NCBI GenBank assembly: GCA_947627885.1 | Contig: CANQXP010000011.1 | Span: forward strand, 1 to 42,751 | DNA: 42,751 nt | Direction of reading: 5' to 3' | Origin: an uncultured Rikenella sp. | GTDB lineage: Bacteria; Bacteroidota; Bacteroidia; Bacteroidales; Rikenellaceae | Part shown: positions 17,566-26,105 of the stretch, piece after piece | Layout of the letters: each line of letters opens with the position of its first letter | How positions within the stretch are numbered: position 1 is the first letter of the stretch | Position numbers and translations under genes: made by a program | The notes under the pieces: generated by a model | What the model was told of the DNA's origin: nothing | Database searches by the model: none | What the model saw: the letters and a program-made list of their open reading frames with translations, nothing else

Positions 17566-18024
17566 TTAGAGTTGCGGTATTTCGTGGATGAATCGGTAGT
17601 TGCGGGCGGCGTGGTCGATCTCGCAGCAGTAGTGCTGCATGCCGTTGGTCACCACCAGGTAAGGAACGCCCAACTGGATATTATAGTGTGCCACCTGATT
17701 AAAAACCTCTTGCGTAATTGTCACGCCGGCGGCTTTGCATTCGACGACCAGCTGCGGCTCGGCTTGCCGCGAATAGACGACGATGTCGGCGCGGAGCGAA
17801 AAGCCGTTGATATGGAGCTGCTGTTCCTGCACGATGCGGTACGGGTCGATGCCGTAAGTCCCGGTGAGGAACCGGATAAAATGTTGCCGTACCCACTCTT
17901 CCGGCGTGAGCACCAACCATTTGCGGCGGAGCATGTCCCAAACCTCCGGTTTGGGGCCGGTATGGCGTATCCTGAGGTCGGCCTGCGGCAGGTTCAGGGG
18001 AGGGTATTTGGTCGCTTCGCTCAT
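17566..18024 (-). CDS. Stand-alone HSDR_N-type nuclease-fold protein
   Basis: A 152-residue protein resembling the N-terminal nuclease-like domain of type I restriction R subunits (HSDR_N_2). PD-(D/E)XK-like residues are visible: D in LRADIVVYS (about 94), E and K in LVVECKAAG (about 109-111), and Q in FNQVAHYN (about 123). There is no helicase domain and no methylase or specificity gene nearby, so it is not a restriction system. Its biochemical role is unknown. It has a TTACTTTGC promoter-like box at about 18038-18046 and is followed after 5 bp by the ABC-F gene. Confidence 0.8.
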   Translation of the reverse strand: MSEATKYPPLNLPQADLRIRHTGPKPEVWDMLRRKWLVLTPEEWVRQHFIRFLTGTYGIDPYRIVQEQQLHINGFSLRADIVVYSRQAEPQLVVECKAAGVTITQEVFNQVAHYNIQLGVPYLVVTNGMQHYCCEIDHAARNYRFIHEIPQL

Positions 18025-18057
18025 GGGAACTGCAAAGTAACGAATTTTCGCGGTATA

Positions 18058-18530
18058 TTTTCGTCTCCCCCTTCCGTATCCCCGTCACTCCCGTACGCAG
18101 CGAACGGGAACGGCCCGGCTACGGGGGTGTACCGTACCGGGGATAACGCTCTCCGTCATTAAGTATAAGCGGAAAGCGTCTGTTCCGGAAAACGAGCTGC
18201 TCCACGCATACCCGGCCGCCGCGACAGCGCCCAGCATCCCCCGGTCGTAGGCCCGGTAGCCGTTCGCAGGATACCAAACCGGCCCCTGCACAACGACGTT
18301 GTTCCATAAGCGTCCTGCTGAAGGGCCTTTTCCCTGCCACGGCCCGTTAGCTGACGTAAAGGCATTCCACGGGCTGAGGCTCCCCGTTCCGCTTCGCGGC
18401 ACCCGCCAATCCGACGGGCAGGGGTCAAAAAGCGTTTTATCCAAGTCCTGCCACAGGTCGTTATTCTGCGGCGATGTCCAGTCCAACGCTCCTGCGGCCC
18501 CGAAATAGAAGCCGGAGAGATTGTGGTTTC
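18058..18530 (-). repeat. FISUMP-type domain cassette, copy 1 (start-less fragment)
   Basis: The minus strand encodes about 145 residues of a C-terminal FISUMP (Fibrobacter succinogenes major paralogous) domain. It begins at NLSGFYFGA, runs through KTLFDPCPSDWRVPRSG and ends VRCVRE-stop at 18085. There is no proper start codon: upstream the frame enters the nagB terminator. The 3' 52 bp (18058-18109, including 27 bp after the stop) are identical to copy 2 (26106-26157). The 5' 22 bp (18501-18522) match copies 2 and 3 with one to three changes. Intact FISUMP proteins are exported and have an upstream anchor; none is present here. It reads as a silent or remnant cassette rather than an expressed gene. 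Confidence 0.75.
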
Positions 18531-18535
18531 CGAAT

Positions 18536-18572
18536 AAAAAAGCCTGCCCCTTTTGTTTCACGGAGGCAGGCT
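18536..18572 (-). terminator. Intrinsic terminator of nagB
   Basis: On the minus strand AGCCTGCC pairs with GGCAGGCT (18565-18572 with 18541-18548), followed by five T (18536-18540). FISUMP copy 1 begins right after it. Confidence 0.88.
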
Positions 18573-18596
18573 AAAATACAGGCTATGTGCGGACGG

Positions 18597-19406
18597 TTAC
18601 AGCTGCGAAGCCGGATCGAGGTTCTTCCCTTCGATGTCCTTAAAGTATTTATAGGTTCCCACCTTGAGTTCCGCCGTAGCGTCCTCGTCGCAGACGATGA
18701 TCCCGTGCGGGTGCTGTTGCAGCGCGCTGATCGTCCACATGTGGTTGATCCCCTCTTCGATCCCGTGCCGCAAAGCGCGTGCTTTCCCATGTCCATTCAC
18801 AAGAATGAGTACCTCTTTGGCGTCCATAATCGTCCCCACGCCCACCGTCAGCGCGGTCTTCGGCACTTTGTTGACGTCGTTGTCGAAGAAGCGCGAGTTG
18901 GCGATAATCGTGTCTAAAGTCAAGGTTTTCATCCGGGTGCGCGAGGTCAGCGAAGACGCCGGTTCGTTGAAAGCGATATGCCCGTCCGGCCCGATGCCGC
19001 CCATAAAGAGCTGTATCCCGCCCAACGATTTGATCTTGGCTTCGTAGGCTGCGCATTCCGCCGCCGGATCCGGAGCGTTCCCGTTCAGGATGTTGACATT
19101 CTCCGGTTTGATGTCCACTTGGTTGAAAAAGTTGGTCCACATAAACGTGTAGTAGCTCTGCGGATGCTCCTTCGGGATGCCGCAATACTCGTCCATGTTG
19201 AAAGTCACCACGTTGGCGAACGATACTTTTCCAGCTTTGTTGAGGGCGATCAGCTCCTTGTAGGTTCCCAGCGGGGTCGATCCGGTGGGCAGCCCCAGCA
19301 CGAACGGCTTTTCGGGCGTAGGCCCGAAAGTGCTGATTTTACGGGCGATGTAATTCGCGGCCCATTTCGAGATGTGGGCGTAGTCGGGTTCGATGATCAG
19401 TCGCAT
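18597..19406 (-). CDS. nagB: Glucosamine-6-phosphate deaminase
   Basis: Converts glucosamine-6-phosphate to fructose-6-phosphate and ammonia in amino-sugar breakdown. The ATG at 19404-19406 gives 269 residues ([20 protein letters not shown]), the usual NagB length. An upstream in-frame ATG at 19472 would extend through the promoter. Landmarks are [16 protein letters not shown] (about 36), [17 protein letters not shown] (about 70) with the catalytic aspartate, and [17 protein letters not shown] (about 136-152) with catalytic histidine and glutamate. It has its own -7 box 36-43 bp upstream and a terminator downstream. Confidence 0.96.
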   Translation of the reverse strand: MRLIIEPDYAHISKWAANYIARKISTFGPTPEKPFVLGLPTGSTPLGTYKELIALNKAGKVSFANVVTFNMDEYCGIPKEHPQSYYTFMWTNFFNQVDIKPENVNILNGNAPDPAAECAAYEAKIKSLGGIQLFMGGIGPDGHIAFNEPASSLTSRTRMKTLTLDTIIANSRFFDNDVNKVPKTALTVGVGTIMDAKEVLILVNGHGKARALRHGIEEGINHMWTISALQQHPHGIIVCDEDATAELKVGTYKYFKDIEGKNLDPASQL

Positions 19407-19441
19407 ATCTTTTTGTAGGATTAATTTACGGTGTTGTCGTA

Positions 19442-19449
19442 CAAATATA
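19442..19449 (-). promoter_or_regulatory. -7 box of nagB
   Basis: TATATTTG on the minus strand is an exact TAnnTTTG, placing a start site about 30 bp upstream of the nagB ATG. This gives nagB transcription independent of rex-ribF, whose last stop is at 19462. Confidence 0.65.
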
Positions 19450-19461
19450 GGCCATCGGCCG

Positions 19462-20169
19462 TTATTTTCCAAGGATGCGTATCCGCCCCGGCACGTCGTC
19501 CCGCCCGAAGATCGAAGGGTCGATCCGCATACGTAGCTCCTCGTTGCCTGAATCGGGTAGGATGACCCGATATTCGCCCGCCGGGGGAAGCAGTTTGGTC
19601 GGGTCGTGCGGCGGCGCGGTCAGGATCAGGTACGGGCCGCCCAGCATATAGGCCGCGGTCTCCATGTCTCCCGCCTCGATCGCCGCCCGTATGGAAGTCG
19701 AACTGATATTCTCGTACCGCCCCAGATAGCCGGTGTGTATCCCGTCCCGCTCCAGCATCTCGGCCGACCCGGAGCGGTTGTGCCCGAAATGGTGTCCCTC
19801 GCCGGAAAGCACGGTTTCGGCTTTAAGGAGTCCTTTGAGGTAATCGCGGGTGAATGTTTCGCTGCCGATGCGGCTGAACTCCGGTGTGAAATGCACGACC
19901 ACAACATGATCCACGCCCGTTTCGCCGAGCAGCTCGAGTTTCTCCGGCAAGGTGCTGAGCAGCCTGTTCTCCCCCCGCAGCACGAAGCGCGGGTGCGGGT
20001 CGAACGTCACGACGACCGATTCGCCGTCCGTCCCCATAAGGTCGTGCGCCATGGCGTTCAGCCGGCCGATCAGCAGCCGGTGGCCCCGGTGCACGCCGTC
20101 AAACGACCCCACGGCGACCGCTGTCCGCCGGAAATCGGGCAAATCGTCGAATCCGTAATGTACCTGCAT
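19462..20169 (-). CDS. ribF: RibF-like FAD synthetase with shortened kinase region
   Basis: A 235-residue protein whose first 180 or so residues are the FMN adenylyltransferase domain of Rib[17 protein letters not shown] (about 19-34), VVTFDPHPR, and [14 protein letters not shown] (about 160). Bifunctional RibF proteins are about 310 residues with a C-terminal riboflavin kinase. Here only LGGPYLI and [12 protein letters not shown] remain of that domain and the GxTxGFPTAN riboflavin/ATP motif is missing. It may therefore lack kinase activity; a second full RibF would be expected elsewhere. It follows rex by 17 bp and is probably cotranscribed. Confidence 0.83.
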   Translation of the reverse strand: MQVHYGFDDLPDFRRTAVAVGSFDGVHRGHRLLIGRLNAMAHDLMGTDGESVVVTFDPHPRFVLRGENRLLSTLPEKLELLGETGVDHVVVVHFTPEFSRIGSETFTRDYLKGLLKAETVLSGEGHHFGHNRSGSAEMLERDGIHTGYLGRYENISSTSIRAAIEAGDMETAAYMLGGPYLILTAPPHDPTKLLPPAGEYRVILPDSGNEELRMRIDPSIFGRDDVPGRIRILGK

Positions 20170-20186
20170 GGAATGAGCCGGATGGT

Positions 20187-20861
20187 TTATTCGCCTGCCG
20201 TCACGGAAGGCAATGGGCCGCCCTTGGAAAAATAGGCTACCTTTTCCAGAAGGGTGATGATGTCGTAATCCTCGACGTAAATATCCGCGGGGAAATTGAG
20301 CGGCGTAGAGGTGAAGTTGAGCACCCCGCGCACCCCCGCCTGCGTAATGGGTTCGACCATCCCGGCTGCCACCGACGACGGCGAAGTCAGGATAATGACC
20401 CGTATATCGTGTTTATGTGCCGTCTCGGTGAAGGTATCCATATGGTAACACGGCACTCCCGCCACCGTCCTGCCCACCTTTTCCGGGTCGATGTCGAAAG
20501 CCGCGGTGATCCGCAGTTTAGAACGTTTTCCGTTGAAATAGTGCGTCACCGCCTGCGCCAGGTTCCCCATCCCGATGATCCCCACATTGAGCCCCGCCGG
20601 AGAGTCCAGTATCGTCCCGATGAAGTCGATCAGCACCTCCACGTCGTACCCTTTCTTGGTGTCGCTGCTGAAGCCGATCAGCATCAGGTCGCGACGCACC
20701 TGCACCGCCGTGATGCCGTGCATCGAGGCCAGCTCGTGGGAGTAGATGTGGGTGCGTCCCTGTCCCAGGCACTCCAGTAACATGCGCCGGTACTCGCTCA
20801 GGCGTTCGATAGTCCGTTCGGGAAGTCTTTTCGCGGCTGTGTGTGCGGCGTCGGTGGTCAT
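20187..20861 (-). CDS. rex: Redox-sensing transcriptional repressor Rex
   Basis: A 224-residue NADH/NAD+-sensing repressor. It has an N-terminal winged helix (RLSEYRRMLLECLGQG to VRRDLMLIG, about 20-65), a Rossmann domain with NVGIIGMGNLAQAV (about 92-105), and a C-terminal swapped helix. In other bacteria Rex represses fermentation and NADH-oxidation genes when NADH is low. It is the first gene of rex-ribF and has an exact -7 box at 20919-20926. Confidence 0.94.
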   Translation of the reverse strand: MTTDAAHTAAKRLPERTIERLSEYRRMLLECLGQGRTHIYSHELASMHGITAVQVRRDLMLIGFSSDTKKGYDVEVLIDFIGTILDSPAGLNVGIIGMGNLAQAVTHYFNGKRSKLRITAAFDIDPEKVGRTVAGVPCYHMDTFTETAHKHDIRVIILTSPSSVAAGMVEPITQAGVRGVLNFTSTPLNFPADIYVEDYDIITLLEKVAYFSKGGPLPSVTAGE

Positions 20862-20918
20862 GGGGCAGTGGGGTGTGTTCGGTAGTGGTTAAGTGTGTGT
20901 GATGCGGTTAACAGTAGG

Positions 20919-20926
20919 CAAATATA
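20919..20926 (-). promoter_or_regulatory. -7 box of rex
   Basis: TATATTTG on the minus strand, exact TAnnTTTG, 58 bp upstream of the rex start codon. Confidence 0.6.
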
Positions 20927-20954
20927 ATACTTTTTCACGACTCTGTTCCCCCTT

Positions 20955-21719
20955 TTACATGGCGTGTTTCACGCCGGTCAGGATCAGCCAACGATTGACC
21001 GGGAACGACACGGCCAGCCCGGCGAACATGGCCAGCTGCATCATGAACCAGAAAGTCCACGTGTCCCGTCCCAAGCCGCCGGGGAAAAAGACGAACAGGG
21101 TCAGCGCCATCCAACCGTACATCCCGGCCTGCCAGGCGGTCAGCGAAAGGAAGTCGGCTTTCAGCGCCCGCTTGACGGTCGCGCCCACGGGGCCGCGCCG
21201 CATCTGCTGCATGGCGGCATACTGGAACCAGACCCCGAAAATCAGGGCCAGGATATACTCCATGGTCCAAAGGCCGGCTATGGCGCTCCCCGCTAGGGTG
21301 ACGGGGGCGTAAATGAAAAATATCTCGCACAGGAGGTCGGCCAGCGCACACCCGGCGCCGCAATGGAGGGCCGAAAGCAATACCCCGCGCCATTGCATGG
21401 CGGGCGTGCCCGTCATTTCCGGCATGCCTTTCATATCGCCCATGGCAGGCATTTCTTTTGGGGGAATGGGGTCGGCGGTCGACGGACGCATATCCATGTT
21501 CATCAGTTCGTCGGTAACGGATTCGCGGTACTGGCGGCCGAAACGGAAGTAGGCGAGCACGCCGATCCAGCTGCCCCAAAGGGCGGTCAGCGGCCAGACT
21601 ACCTCCATAATGGGCATCTTCTGGCGGTGGCCGTTGCGGATGTCGGCGATCACGATCATTGCGCCGACGATACCCAGCACGACGAATATGGCGGCGATGA
21701 CGGCAAGAAGTTCTTTCAT
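20955..21719 (-). CDS. DUF4396-type membrane protein with Met-rich loop
   Basis: A 254-residue integral membrane protein. The ATG at 21717-21719 (MKELLAVIAAIFVVLG) begins directly in the first membrane helix. About six hydrophobic segments are visible, including one with SALHCGAGCALADLLCE, the motif by which I place it in the DUF4396 family. Between helices 2 and 3 lies a methionine-rich linker (about 70-105, with NMDMRP, PAMGDMKGMPEMTG). Such linkers with paired Met, together with the Cys/His residues in the next helix, hint at copper or other soft-metal handling; this is inference. It converges with nothing and stands alone. Confidence 0.72.
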   Translation of the reverse strand: MKELLAVIAAIFVVLGIVGAMIVIADIRNGHRQKMPIMEVVWPLTALWGSWIGVLAYFRFGRQYRESVTDELMNMDMRPSTADPIPPKEMPAMGDMKGMPEMTGTPAMQWRGVLLSALHCGAGCALADLLCEIFFIYAPVTLAGSAIAGLWTMEYILALIFGVWFQYAAMQQMRRGPVGATVKRALKADFLSLTAWQAGMYGWMALTLFVFFPGGLGRDTWTFWFMMQLAMFAGLAVSFPVNRWLILTGVKHAM

Positions 21720-21835
21720 GGCAGTCCGTGTTAGAACCGGATAAAACGCAAAAAACGTACCATCCGGCACGCAGTTCCACTTGAGCCGGTCGACTTCCTG
21801 ACACGGGCAATGCCCGGACGGAGTGCCCGCGGCAC

Positions 21836-22163
21836 CTCCCCCTTCCGTATCCCCGTCACAGCGTTTTTAGCTCGCCTCATGCCGACAGGGCTTTCCTCCG
21901 CCCGAAGGCTATTTCCCGACAGGAAAATAATGGCCCGCGTAACGTAACACCCGTTGGTCATGTGTAGCCTTTTGTTTTTAGGCATTTCCTTGTGGATTGA
22001 CAGCTCCCGCGCCAGCGGGCAGGCCGGAGCCACCCCCGGCGTAGGCCTGCACATCGCTTCGCTTGTTTTGGCCACGCTGGCTCCGGCCTGAACCGGGTAA
22101 CGGCAGGCCAGCAAGACAGCCAACGGCTGCGCGAAATAGAAACCGGAGAGGTTCGCCGGAGAT
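21836..22163 (-). repeat. Hollow copy 3 of the FISUMP cassette
   Basis: This unit shares both ends with copies 1 and 2. The 5' end at 22132-22153 encodes NLSGFYF in the same way, and the 24-bp 3' block at 21836-21859 is identical to the segment that spans and follows the stop in copies 1 and 2. The inside differs: it has no FISUMP motifs (no DPCP..WRVP, no VRCVRE) and carries GC-rich palindrome copy B. The 157-residue open frame through it is a chance reading. It starts 1-10 bp after the glmM terminator T-tract. The rest of the 504-bp gap (21720-21835) shows only a short GGGCAATGCCC hairpin. Confidence 0.65.
22010..22089. repeat. GC-rich intergenic palindrome, copy B
   Basis: AGGCCGGAGCCA (22021-22032) and TGGCTCCGGCCT (22078-22089) are a perfect 12-bp inverted pair. 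The internal order of blocks (CGCGCCAGCGG, left arm, CCCCGGCGTAGG, GTTTTG, right arm) matches copy A at 4276-4358, about 18 kb away. Confidence 0.65.
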
Positions 22164-22198
22164 AAAAATCCGCTTCCCCGTCGGTGCGAGGAAGCGGA
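22164..22198 (-). terminator. Intrinsic terminator of the glmM-type gene
   Basis: TCCGCTTCC (22190-22198 on the minus strand) pairs with GGAAGCGGA (22169-22177) and is followed by five T on the minus strand. Confidence 0.88.
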
Positions 22199-22223
22199 AT
22201 ACAAATAATACTAACTGAAAAGG

Positions 22224-23612
22224 TTAGAGCAGCCCTTTGATATCGCCGATAATCCGGTTGGCTAAAGCCTCGGCGGCTGCTTTGTCCTTGCTTTCGGCGT
22301 AGATGCGGATGATCGGCTCGGTGTTCGATTTGCGCAGGTGAACCCACTCCGTAGGGAAGTCGATCTTCACCCCGTCGATGTCGTTCACCTTTTCCGAGGC
22401 GTACTTCGCCTTCATCTTCGCGAGGATGCCGTCCACATCCGTGCCCGGCACCAGGTCGATGCGGTTCTTGGAGATATAGTAGGCCGGATAGGTCGCCTTG
22501 AGTTCCGACAGTTTCTTGCCTGTCTTGGCCAGATAGGTCAGCAGCAGGGCAACCCCCACCAAGGCGTCGCGGCCGCTGTGCAGGGCCGGGTAGATAACGC
22601 CCCCGTTCCCCTCGCCGCCGATCACGGCGTTCGTTTCCCTCATTTTGGTCACCACGTTCACCTCGCCTACCGCCGCCGCCGAATAAGAGCCGCCGTGCTT
22701 GGCCGTAATATCGGCCAACGCCCGCGATGAGCTGAGGTTCGAAACCGTGTTGCCCGGCGTCTGCGACAGCACGTAGTCCGCCACGGCCACCAACGTGTAC
22801 TCTTCGCCGAACATCGTCCCGTCCTCGTTGACCAGCGCCAGCCGGTCTACGTCCGGATCCACCACGATTCCCATGTCGGCTTTCGACGCCGGTACCAAGG
22901 CCGAAATCTCGGTCAGGTGTTCCGGTATCGGCTCCGGATTGTGCGCGAAACGACCGTCCGGCGTGCAGTTCAGCTCGATAACCTCGACGCCCATAGCTTT
23001 CAGTAACGCTGGGATAACGATCCCTCCGACCGAGTTCACCGCATCCACGACCACTTTAAACTTCGCAGCCCGTACTGCCGCAACGTCCACCAGCGGCAGT
23101 GCCAGCACGGCGTCGATATGCTTCCGGTCGTACGATTCCCGGACGATCACCGACCCGATCCCGTCGATGTCCGGGAATGTGTAGGCTTCGGTATCCGCGA
23201 TTTCGAGAACCCGCGCGCCTTCGGCCGCGTTGAGGAATTCGCCGTTGCGGTTGAGCAGTTTCAGGGCGTTCCATTGTTTCGGGTTGTGGCTGGCCGTGAG
23301 GATGATCCCCCCGTCGGCCTCGTAGCCCGTGACGGCCATTTCGGTGGTGGGAGTGGTAGCCAGCCCGATGGCGATCACGTCCACGCCGCTGGCCATCAGG
23401 GTGCCTTCGACGATGTCCGACACCATCTGCCCCGACAGACGCGCGTCGCGGCCCACCACTACGCGGAGCTTCCGGCCGCCCGCTGCGGAGTTCTCTTTGA
23501 GCCACTGGCTGTACGAAGCCGTGAATTTCACCAGGTCGATCGGCGTCAGCGCGTCGCCCGGCGTTCCCCCGATGGTACCCCGGATTCCCGAAATAGATTT
23601 GATCAGAGTCAT
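22224..23612 (-). CDS. glmM: Phosphoglucosamine mutase-type phosphohexomutase
   Basis: A 462-residue alpha-D-phosphohexomutase. The phosphoserine loop is TASHNPKQWNALKLLN (about 103-118), the metal loop is DPDVDRLAL (about 253), the sugar-binding loop is GGEGNGGVIYP (about 333) and the phosphate-binding loop is RKSNTEPIIRIYAES (about 428-442). In Bacteroidetes this group is usually annotated GlmM, converting glucosamine-6-phosphate to glucosamine-1-phosphate for peptidoglycan and LPS precursors. A phosphomannomutase/phosphoglucomutase role is the main alternative. It is monocistronic with a clear terminator. Confidence 0.88.
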   Translation of the reverse strand: MTLIKSISGIRGTIGGTPGDALTPIDLVKFTASYSQWLKENSAAGGRKLRVVVGRDARLSGQMVSDIVEGTLMASGVDVIAIGLATTPTTEMAVTGYEADGGIILTASHNPKQWNALKLLNRNGEFLNAAEGARVLEIADTEAYTFPDIDGIGSVIVRESYDRKHIDAVLALPLVDVAAVRAAKFKVVVDAVNSVGGIVIPALLKAMGVEVIELNCTPDGRFAHNPEPIPEHLTEISALVPASKADMGIVVDPDVDRLALVNEDGTMFGEEYTLVAVADYVLSQTPGNTVSNLSSSRALADITAKHGGSYSAAAVGEVNVVTKMRETNAVIGGEGNGGVIYPALHSGRDALVGVALLLTYLAKTGKKLSELKATYPAYYISKNRIDLVPGTDVDGILAKMKAKYASEKVNDIDGVKIDFPTEWVHLRKSNTEPIIRIYAESKDKAAAEALANRIIGDIKGLL

Positions 23613-23685
23613 GGTAGTTAGTAGGTTTTTATTTTTGAATTAGACGGCAAGTTACTAATTTAGCCGGAGTATTATCTCGTTTTTA

Positions 23686-24930
23686 ATGAAATTCGGCACA
23701 TTTTTCCGTGAAAACATACGGCTCTCCTTCGCTTCGATCGTGAGCAACCGCCTCAGGTCGGTACTGACCATGGCCATTATCGCCATCGGCATTATGTCGC
23801 TGGTGGGCATCGTGACGGCCATCGAGTCGATCAAGGCGAGCATCACCGAGTCCTTCACCTCGCTGGGGGCGGGCGGCTTCTCGATCCAGAGCCAGCGCCT
23901 GACGGGCATGGGCTGGGGCCGAAACCGCAACGACAATTACATCGGCTACGACCAGGCGCGGGAGTTCCGGGACCGGTTCTCCATCCCCTCATCGGTGGCG
24001 CTGACCATGAACATCAGCGGCGGGGTGACGGCCAAGTACCAGTCCGAGAAGAGCAATCCCAACCTGTGGCTGTGGGGCATGGACGAGAACGGCTTGCGGA
24101 ACAGCAGCCTGGAGATCGCTTCGGGGCGCAATTTTTCGCGGCACGAGGTGGAGACGGCTCGGAGCGTGGTGGTCATCGGCAGCGGGGTGGCCGATCTGCT
24201 GTTCCCTTCGGGGGAGTCGCCGCTGGGCAAGCCGATCAATATCGCCGGGGGACAGTATGAAGTGGTGGGGGTGTTGGCGTCGAAAGGGAGCGGCATGGGG
24301 ATGGGGCGCAACGACGACCTGCGGCTGATTATCCCGATCACTACGGCGCGTGCGGCGTTCCCGTATATGCGGGTCAGTACGGTGATTTCGGTGATCCCGG
24401 ACGATCCCCGGCTGCTGGATGTGGCCGCAAGCGAGGCGGAGGGGCTGTTCCGGACTATTCGCAGGCTGTCGGCCGCGGACGAGTCGGATTTCGCCGTCGA
24501 GCGGAGCGATTCGCTGGCCCGGATGTTGGCCGAGAATATGGCGACGGTCACGATGGTGGCTTCGCTGGTGGGCTTGATTACGTTGCTGGGGGCGGCTGTC
24601 GGGTTGATGAATATCATGCTGGTGTCGGTGAACGAGCGCACGCGGGAGATCGGGACGCGAATGGCGCTGGGGGCCAAGCCGGGCATGATCCGCGAGCAGT
24701 TCCTGTTCGAGTCGATCATTATCAGCCAGATGGGGGGCCTCTGCGGGATCGTGCTGGGGATCGTGTGCGGCAACCTGATCTCGGTGCTGACCGGCGGGGT
24801 GTTCGTGGTGCCGTGGATGTGGATTCTGATCGGGGTGGCGCTTTGTCTGGTGGTGGGCGTCGGCTCCGGCTACCTGCCCGCGCGCAAAGCGGCTTCACTG
24901 GATCCGGTGGAGGCGTTGAGGTATGAATAA
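23686..24930 (+). CDS. MacB/FtsX-type ABC transporter permease
   Basis: A 414-residue membrane protein. One N-terminal helix (about 24-45) is followed by a periplasmic MacB_PCD domain of about 230 residues and then three helices (about 285-310, 345-365, 375-400) forming the FtsX domain, with the conserved MNIMLVSVNERTREIGTRMALGA cytosolic segment and closing YLPARKAASLDPVEALRYE. This is the MacB-like mechanotransmission permease architecture. No ABC ATPase gene is adjacent, so its partner must be encoded elsewhere. It overlaps the next gene by 8 bp. Confidence 0.92.
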   Translation: MKFGTFFRENIRLSFASIVSNRLRSVLTMAIIAIGIMSLVGIVTAIESIKASITESFTSLGAGGFSIQSQRLTGMGWGRNRNDNYIGYDQAREFRDRFSIPSSVALTMNISGGVTAKYQSEKSNPNLWLWGMDENGLRNSSLEIASGRNFSRHEVETARSVVVIGSGVADLLFPSGESPLGKPINIAGGQYEVVGVLASKGSGMGMGRNDDLRLIIPITTARAAFPYMRVSTVISVIPDDPRLLDVAASEAEGLFRTIRRLSAADESDFAVERSDSLARMLAENMATVTMVASLVGLITLLGAAVGLMNIMLVSVNERTREIGTRMALGAKPGMIREQFLFESIIISQMGGLCGIVLGIVCGNLISVLTGGVFVVPWMWILIGVALCLVVGVGSGYLPARKAASLDPVEALRYE

Positions 24931-26053
24931 AGGTATGAACGGTCGGATGAAGATATTGCGCCGCTTGTGTCTGGCGCTGCTGCTCACTGCGGTATGCGTA
25001 GGCGCGTGGGCTGAGAAACTCTCTGCGGACGGCCTTTATATCCGTTACCTGCCTGACGGGACGGCGCAGGTGATCCGGGTGACCGTGGATGGCGGCATCG
25101 GGAAGGAGGAGTACGATGCGCTGCCGGAAGATTTCGATTTCCGGGTGGTGAGCCACGATGGGAAATACGGGTTCGACGTGGGCCTGCATCCGTTCGTCCG
25201 TCCGGCGTGGAAAGAGGCTATGCCGAAAAAGATGTTCGTGATGTCCGATCCGCACGGAGATTTGGACTGTGTCGTCAGCTTGCTGCAGGCGAACGGGGTA
25301 GTCGGTAGAAAGCTGGAGTGGAGGTACGGGAAAAACCGGTTGGTGGTAATCGGGGATGTTTTCGACCGGGGGCCGGACGTGACGCAGATCTTCTGGCTGC
25401 TCTATAAATTGGAGGCGGAGGCGGAAAAGGCGGGCGGAAAGGTCGATTTCCTGCTGGGCAACCACGAGCCGATGGTGCTGTCGAATGACCTGAGATATAC
25501 GGATACCAAATACAAGAGGCTGGCGGATTCGCTGGGCGTGGAGTATGCCTCGCTGTTCGGGGCGGATACGGAGTTGGGCCGCTGGCTGGGAACGCGCAAC
25601 ACGATACAGATTGTCGGGCCGTACCTGTTCGTTCACGCCGGGCTGGGGAAAGTGTTTTACGACCTGAACCCGGATATTCCTTTCGTGAACCGCGAGATGA
25701 GCCGGGTGCTGTTCCTGAAGAATCGGGTGCGAAAAGCCTTTTCGCCGCTGCATGCTTTCCTTTACGGCAGCGAGGGGCCGGTGTGGTACCGGGGCTTGGT
25801 GCGGACGGATGCCAAGTACAGGCCGTGCGCGGCCGATACGCTGCAAATGATCCTCGACCGGTACAGAGTCGAGCGGATAATCGTCGGGCATACGATCTTC
25901 GAAGATATTTCCACGTTCTACGACGGTCGAGTGATCGGGGTGAACGTGGCTAATCGAAAAAACAAACAGGAGTGCCGGGGTCGCGCCATAGTGATCGAGA
26001 AAGGCGCCTGTTATGTGGCCGGGGATAAAGGCCGGATACGCAGGCTGTTTTAG
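24923..26053 (+). CDS. Exported Shewanella-like/PPP-type metallophosphatase
   Basis: A 376-residue calcineurin-like phosphatase with a signal peptide (ILRRLCLALLLTAVCVGAWA, cleaved near residue 30). Metal and active-site motifs are in order: MSDPHGDLDC (about 109), VIGDVFDRGPD (about 140), LLGNHEPMVLS (about 178), VHAGLGK (about 239) and IIVGHTIFED (about 322). The order GDxxDRG and GNHE places it in the PPP/Shelph-like group, so it may act on phosphoprotein or small phosphate esters outside the cytoplasm. It is translationally coupled to the upstream FtsX-type permease. An alternative start at 24938 would shorten the n-region only. Confidence 0.86.
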   Translation: MNKGMNGRMKILRRLCLALLLTAVCVGAWAEKLSADGLYIRYLPDGTAQVIRVTVDGGIGKEEYDALPEDFDFRVVSHDGKYGFDVGLHPFVRPAWKEAMPKKMFVMSDPHGDLDCVVSLLQANGVVGRKLEWRYGKNRLVVIGDVFDRGPDVTQIFWLLYKLEAEAEKAGGKVDFLLGNHEPMVLSNDLRYTDTKYKRLADSLGVEYASLFGADTELGRWLGTRNTIQIVGPYLFVHAGLGKVFYDLNPDIPFVNREMSRVLFLKNRVRKAFSPLHAFLYGSEGPVWYRGLVRTDAKYRPCAADTLQMILDRYRVERIIVGHTIFEDISTFYDGRVIGVNVANRKNKQECRGRAIVIEKGACYVAGDKGRIRRLF

Positions 26054-26105
26054 GGGCTGTTGATTTCCGGCGGATCGTTCGTAACCGCAGACCGTTCGGT
26101 GTTGC

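Noticed and set aside
17566-18024. A type I restriction-modification system
   Set aside because: Only an isolated HSDR_N-like domain is present, without helicase, methylase or specificity genes nearby.
21731-22204. A 157-residue protein between the DUF4396 and glmM genes
   Set aside because: It reads through the glmM terminator, palindrome B and the 3' FISUMP block; only NLSGFYF is meaningful. It is treated as repeat DNA.
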